Positions 61,591-64,000 of a stretch of DNA of 64,000 nt are shown here, piece by piece; within the stretch, counting starts at the first letter, position 1, and each line of letters opens with the position of its first letter. The translations under genes and the position numbers were made by a program. The DNA is from an uncultured Alistipes sp. (GTDB lineage Bacteria > Bacteroidota > Bacteroidia > Bacteroidales > UBA932): assembly GCA_902388455.1 (NCBI GenBank), contig CABMPD010000002.1:1-64000 (forward strand), written 5' to 3'. The notes under the pieces were generated by a model. The model worked only from the letters and a program-made list of their open reading frames with translations. It made no database searches and was not told the DNA's origin.

Positions 61591-62789
61591 CACCGCATAA
61601 AGACAGGCTGGTCTCTCCCGGCTACTGCTTCATCCTCGCAGCTAACTTCCTGCTGTATTTCGGCTTTTATCTGCTGATGCCGGTTTTCCCGTTTTATTTA
61701 GTTGAAGAGTTCGGAGTCACCGAGGGGGCTGTGGGAGCGATTCTCGCCTGCTACACGGTGGCCGCTCTGGCCGTCCGTCCGTTCTCGGGCTACCTGCTGG
61801 ATACATTTGCCCGCAAGCCGCTGTACCTGATAGCATTTCTGGTATTTACCCTGATTTTCGGAGGCTATATCGTCACCGGGACGGTGCTGATGTTCATCGT
61901 CCTGCGCATAGTACACGGATTCTCGTTCGGGACCGTGACGGTGGCGGGCAACACGATAGTCATCGACATCACGCCCTCGTCCCGGCGCGGGGAAGCCGTG
62001 GGCTACTACGGACTGGCCAACAACATTGCCATGTCCCTCGGCCCGATGACCGGTCTGTTCATGCACGACCACGTGTCGTTTGACATCATCTTCATCACCG
62101 CCCTGGGCTGCTGTATGGCCGGCCTTATCTGCGCCTGCTGCATCAGAACGCCCAGGAAGCAGCCGGTTCCGCGTACGGCCATCTCCCTGGACCGTTTCAT
62201 ACTGCTCAAGGGCATCCCCCTGGGCATAGACCTGCTGCTGCTCTCGATACCCTACGGCATGACCACTACCTACGTGGCGATGTATGCCAAGCACATGGGT
62301 ATCACAGGTGGTACGGGCCTGTTCTTCACCTGCATGGCTGTCGGCCTGGCCGTGTCCCGTCTGTTCTCGGGCAAACAGGTGGACCGCGGTCACATCACGG
62401 AGGTGATACACATCGCGTTCTATCCGGTGATACTGTGCTTCCTGAGCCTCTTCCTGTGCGAGAGGGTGGCGCCCCATTCGATACGGGCGGCGGAGATCAT
62501 GCTCTATACCACGGCACTGGTGCTCGGAGCCGGCTTCGGTACGATGTTCCCGGCCTTCAACACCATGTTCGTCAACCTCGGCCGGCACGACCAGCGCGGC
62601 ACGGCGACATCGACCTATCTCACCTCGTGGGACATAGGCATCGGTATCGGTCTGGTGCTGGGAGGAATTATAGGGGAGCGTCTGTCTTTCTCCTACGCCT
62701 ACCTGACAGGAGCTTTCCTAAGCCTCGTTTCCCTGCTCGGCTTCGTTTTCTACGCGGCTCCCCATTTCCACCGCAACCGGGTGGAATAA
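61587..62789 (+). CDS. MFS transporter, 12-helix type
   Basis: The 400-residue protein is a major facilitator with 12 predicted helices. It shows the loop signature FSGYLLDTFARKPLYL after helix 2 and GNTIVIDITPSSRRGEAVGY between helices 4 and 5. Substrate is unknown; sugar or drug efflux are both possible. Its ATG overlaps the YfhO stop (ATGA). The C-terminus is normal (FYAAPHFHRNRVE), but the last 122 bases of the gene are overlapped by the convergent RND pump frame, which reads the opposite strand. Confidence 0.88.
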   Translation: MTPHKDRLVSPGYCFILAANFLLYFGFYLLMPVFPFYLVEEFGVTEGAVGAILACYTVAALAVRPFSGYLLDTFARKPLYLIAFLVFTLIFGGYIVTGTVLMFIVLRIVHGFSFGTVTVAGNTIVIDITPSSRRGEAVGYYGLANNIAMSLGPMTGLFMHDHVSFDIIFITALGCCMAGLICACCIRTPRKQPVPRTAISLDRFILLKGIPLGIDLLLLSIPYGMTTTYVAMYAKHMGITGGTGLFFTCMAVGLAVSRLFSGKQVDRGHITEVIHIAFYPVILCFLSLFLCERVAPHSIRAAEIMLYTTALVLGAGFGTMFPAFNTMFVNLGRHDQRGTATSTYLTSWDIGIGIGLVLGGIIGERLSFSYAYLTGAFLSLVSLLGFVFYAAPHFHRNRVE

Positions 62790-64000
62790 CGGCTTTCCCG
62801 GGCATGATCATCGGCAGCAGCACGATGAGAGCGGCGTACGAGAAGAGCATGCCGCCCATGGTGCCGATGGCAAATGCAAACCAGAATACCTCTTCCTTGC
62901 CGTCGATGAGGAAGGGCGCGAGACCCAGCACAGTGGAGAGGATGGTCAGCGATATCGGGATGATCTTGTGGTTGTAGGCCCGCACGAAACTGCGGCGGTG
63001 GGCCGGCATGCGGTTGTACTCGTTGACGATGTAGATGCCGGCGTTGACCACGATACCCGCAAGCATGATCATGGACGCGAAGCCTCCCTGGTCAAAGGTC
63101 GTCTCCGTGAGGCGGAATACTAAGAAGATTCCTATGAATGATACCGGTATCAGGGATATGATGGCTAAGGGCTGCAGCAGGGACTCGAAGAGTATGGCGC
63201 AGATCATGTAGATGATGGCGGTGATGAGTATGAGCAGTATCCACTGTTTCTTGGCTTTCTGCATCCAGTCGTACTGAGGTGAGGATGCTTTGAAGCCGAT
63301 GGGCAGCACCTCGGAGTTGAGCCGCTCTATCTCGCTTTCCATGAGGCGGTCCTCTAACTTGGAGGAGCCGATGAAGTTGTACCTGACGTGGAGGATGTAC
63401 TCCTGGTTGGCGCGGTAGATGTTGTTGCCGGAGTTGCGGCTGTCTATCGAGCCTATCTCAGCGAAGCGGATGTCGGTGCTGTCTATCCTGATGTACTCGT
63501 TCTGCAGGTGCCATACGTCGAAGTTGTCGGCGTCGTCGGAGACTATTCTCACCTCCATCAGGGTGCCGTCATCGTCTACGTATGAGCCGGCATAGTTGGA
63601 GAAGAGTCTCTCGGACAGGGTCCCGAATGTGGAGTAGGGGCTGATGTTGTAGAGGGACATACGGTCATGGTCGTAGGAGATGAGGTACTCGCGGGTGACC
63701 ATGGAGCTGCTGTTGCCCTCGATGCTCAGGTCGGAGACGCGGGGGTTGGACGAGAGCCGTGCGACTAAGTCCTCGCAGTAGCGGTACAGCAGGTCATAGT
63801 TGTATCCGGTCATCTCGATGTCGCCGCTGCGCCACATGCTGCCTCCCACGTAGTTGCTGAAATTCTGGTCATCCACTCCGTAAACCTGCCAGTTGGCCCC
63901 GCCGTAGTCATTGGCCTTGCGGATGACCTGCTGCTTGAGGATGGAGGGGAAGGAGGTCTCTAAGGCCTCTTCGGTAAATTCTACGGTGATGTTGCCCGAG
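62668..64000 (-). CDS. RND-family efflux permease, C-terminal part (runs off the window)
   Basis: The frame is open to the right edge, so the N-terminal part lies outside. The visible 444 residues include porter-domain beta/alpha segments, then membrane helices (ILLILITAIIYMICAILFES; GGFASMIMLAGIVVNAGIYI; NHKIIPISLTILSTVLGLAP), matching the second half of an AcrB/MexB/CusA-type inner-membrane pump. The expected end, soon after IVLLPMIM, is passed. About 48 more residues follow, very basic (RRKRSRAGKRGLGKLL), encoded opposite the MFS gene. This looks like loss of the normal stop. The rest of the pump operon is not visible. Confidence 0.88.
   Translation of the reverse strand, partial: SGNITVEFTEEALETSFPSILKQQVIRKANDYGGANWQVYGVDDQNFSNYVGGSMWRSGDIEMTGYNYDLLYRYCEDLVARLSSNPRVSDLSIEGNSSSMVTREYLISYDHDRMSLYNISPYSTFGTLSERLFSNYAGSYVDDDGTLMEVRIVSDDADNFDVWHLQNEYIRIDSTDIRFAEIGSIDSRNSGNNIYRANQEYILHVRYNFIGSSKLEDRLMESEIERLNSEVLPIGFKASSPQYDWMQKAKKQWILLILITAIIYMICAILFESLLQPLAIISLIPVSFIGIFLVFRLTETTFDQGGFASMIMLAGIVVNAGIYIVNEYNRMPAHRRSFVRAYNHKIIPISLTILSTVLGLAPFLIDGKEEVFWFAFAIGTMGGMLFSYAALIVLLPMIMPGKAVIPPGCGGNGEPRRKRSRAGKRGLGKLLSGRRRRKTDAPL

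Overview
The window reads as chromosomal DNA of a GC-rich member of the order Bacteroidales (phylum Bacteroidota). Direct signs are many promoters of the Bacteroidota type (TAnnTTTG near the start site, sometimes with TTG or TTTG 20 or 21 bases upstream), almost no Shine-Dalgarno sequences, SPI/SPII-exported hydrolases, a TonB-dependent receptor with a carboxypeptidase-D-like N-terminus, an S46 dipeptidyl peptidase, 6-bladed beta-propeller lipoproteins, a FeoA-FeoB fusion and a second EF-G. A Rikenellaceae-like or related gut lineage is plausible, but the sequence alone does not settle the family. No rRNA, tRNA or CRISPR array was seen.

Layout. 1-6.4 kb: secreted GH20 hexosaminidase, then a divergent TonB receptor with a beta-helix lipoprotein. 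6.4-13.1 kb: feoAB, a MITE-like inverted-repeat element, a possible small RNA, a hemerythrin/LuxR pair, an outer-membrane protein and an AT-richer AAA-ATPase gene. 13.2-20.4 kb: a PspC-PadR-PspC operon, then a minus-strand operon of a sigma-54 activator, lptE, a small gene and secG, and a large TPR lipoprotein. 20.4-33.2 kb: ppx-ppk1, lepA, split transketolase, an ECF sigma module with lolD, an EF-G paralogue lacking the catalytic histidine, a small HTH-like ORF, an XRE regulator and rnhB. 33.2-37.2 kb: a PiT phosphate transporter, PhoB-like regulator and PhoR-like kinase operon. 37.3-41.9 kb: three related beta-propeller lipoproteins with an SDR enzyme between the first two. 41.9-55.9 kb: yqeY-aspS, mrp with an S46 peptidase, glycerate kinase, a lipoprotein/radical-SAM/GH133 operon, gph, a membrane protein and a DUF362 lipoprotein. 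56-64 kb: a scarred segment with two truncated genes, a drug-type MFS transporter and a collapsed second copy of it, a repeat-rich intergenic stretch, YfhO, another MFS transporter, and an RND efflux pump running off the right edge.

How the genes fit together. Phosphate is a theme: PiT-PhoB-PhoR and ppk1-ppx are both present, with repeats in front of PiT and ppk1 that could be a shared operator. Envelope biogenesis is another: LptE, SecG, LolD, the sigma-54 activator and the PspC proteins. The most interesting candidates are the lipoprotein/radical-SAM pair with a secreted glycosidase behind it (51.7-53.3 kb), the histidine-less EF-G (29.5-31.7 kb), the 47-codon fusion left from a collapsed transporter duplication (58.4 kb), the short promoter-terminator unit at 9.4-9.6 kb, and the 59-codon HTH-like ORF with a palindrome at its predicted start site (31.8-32.1 kb).
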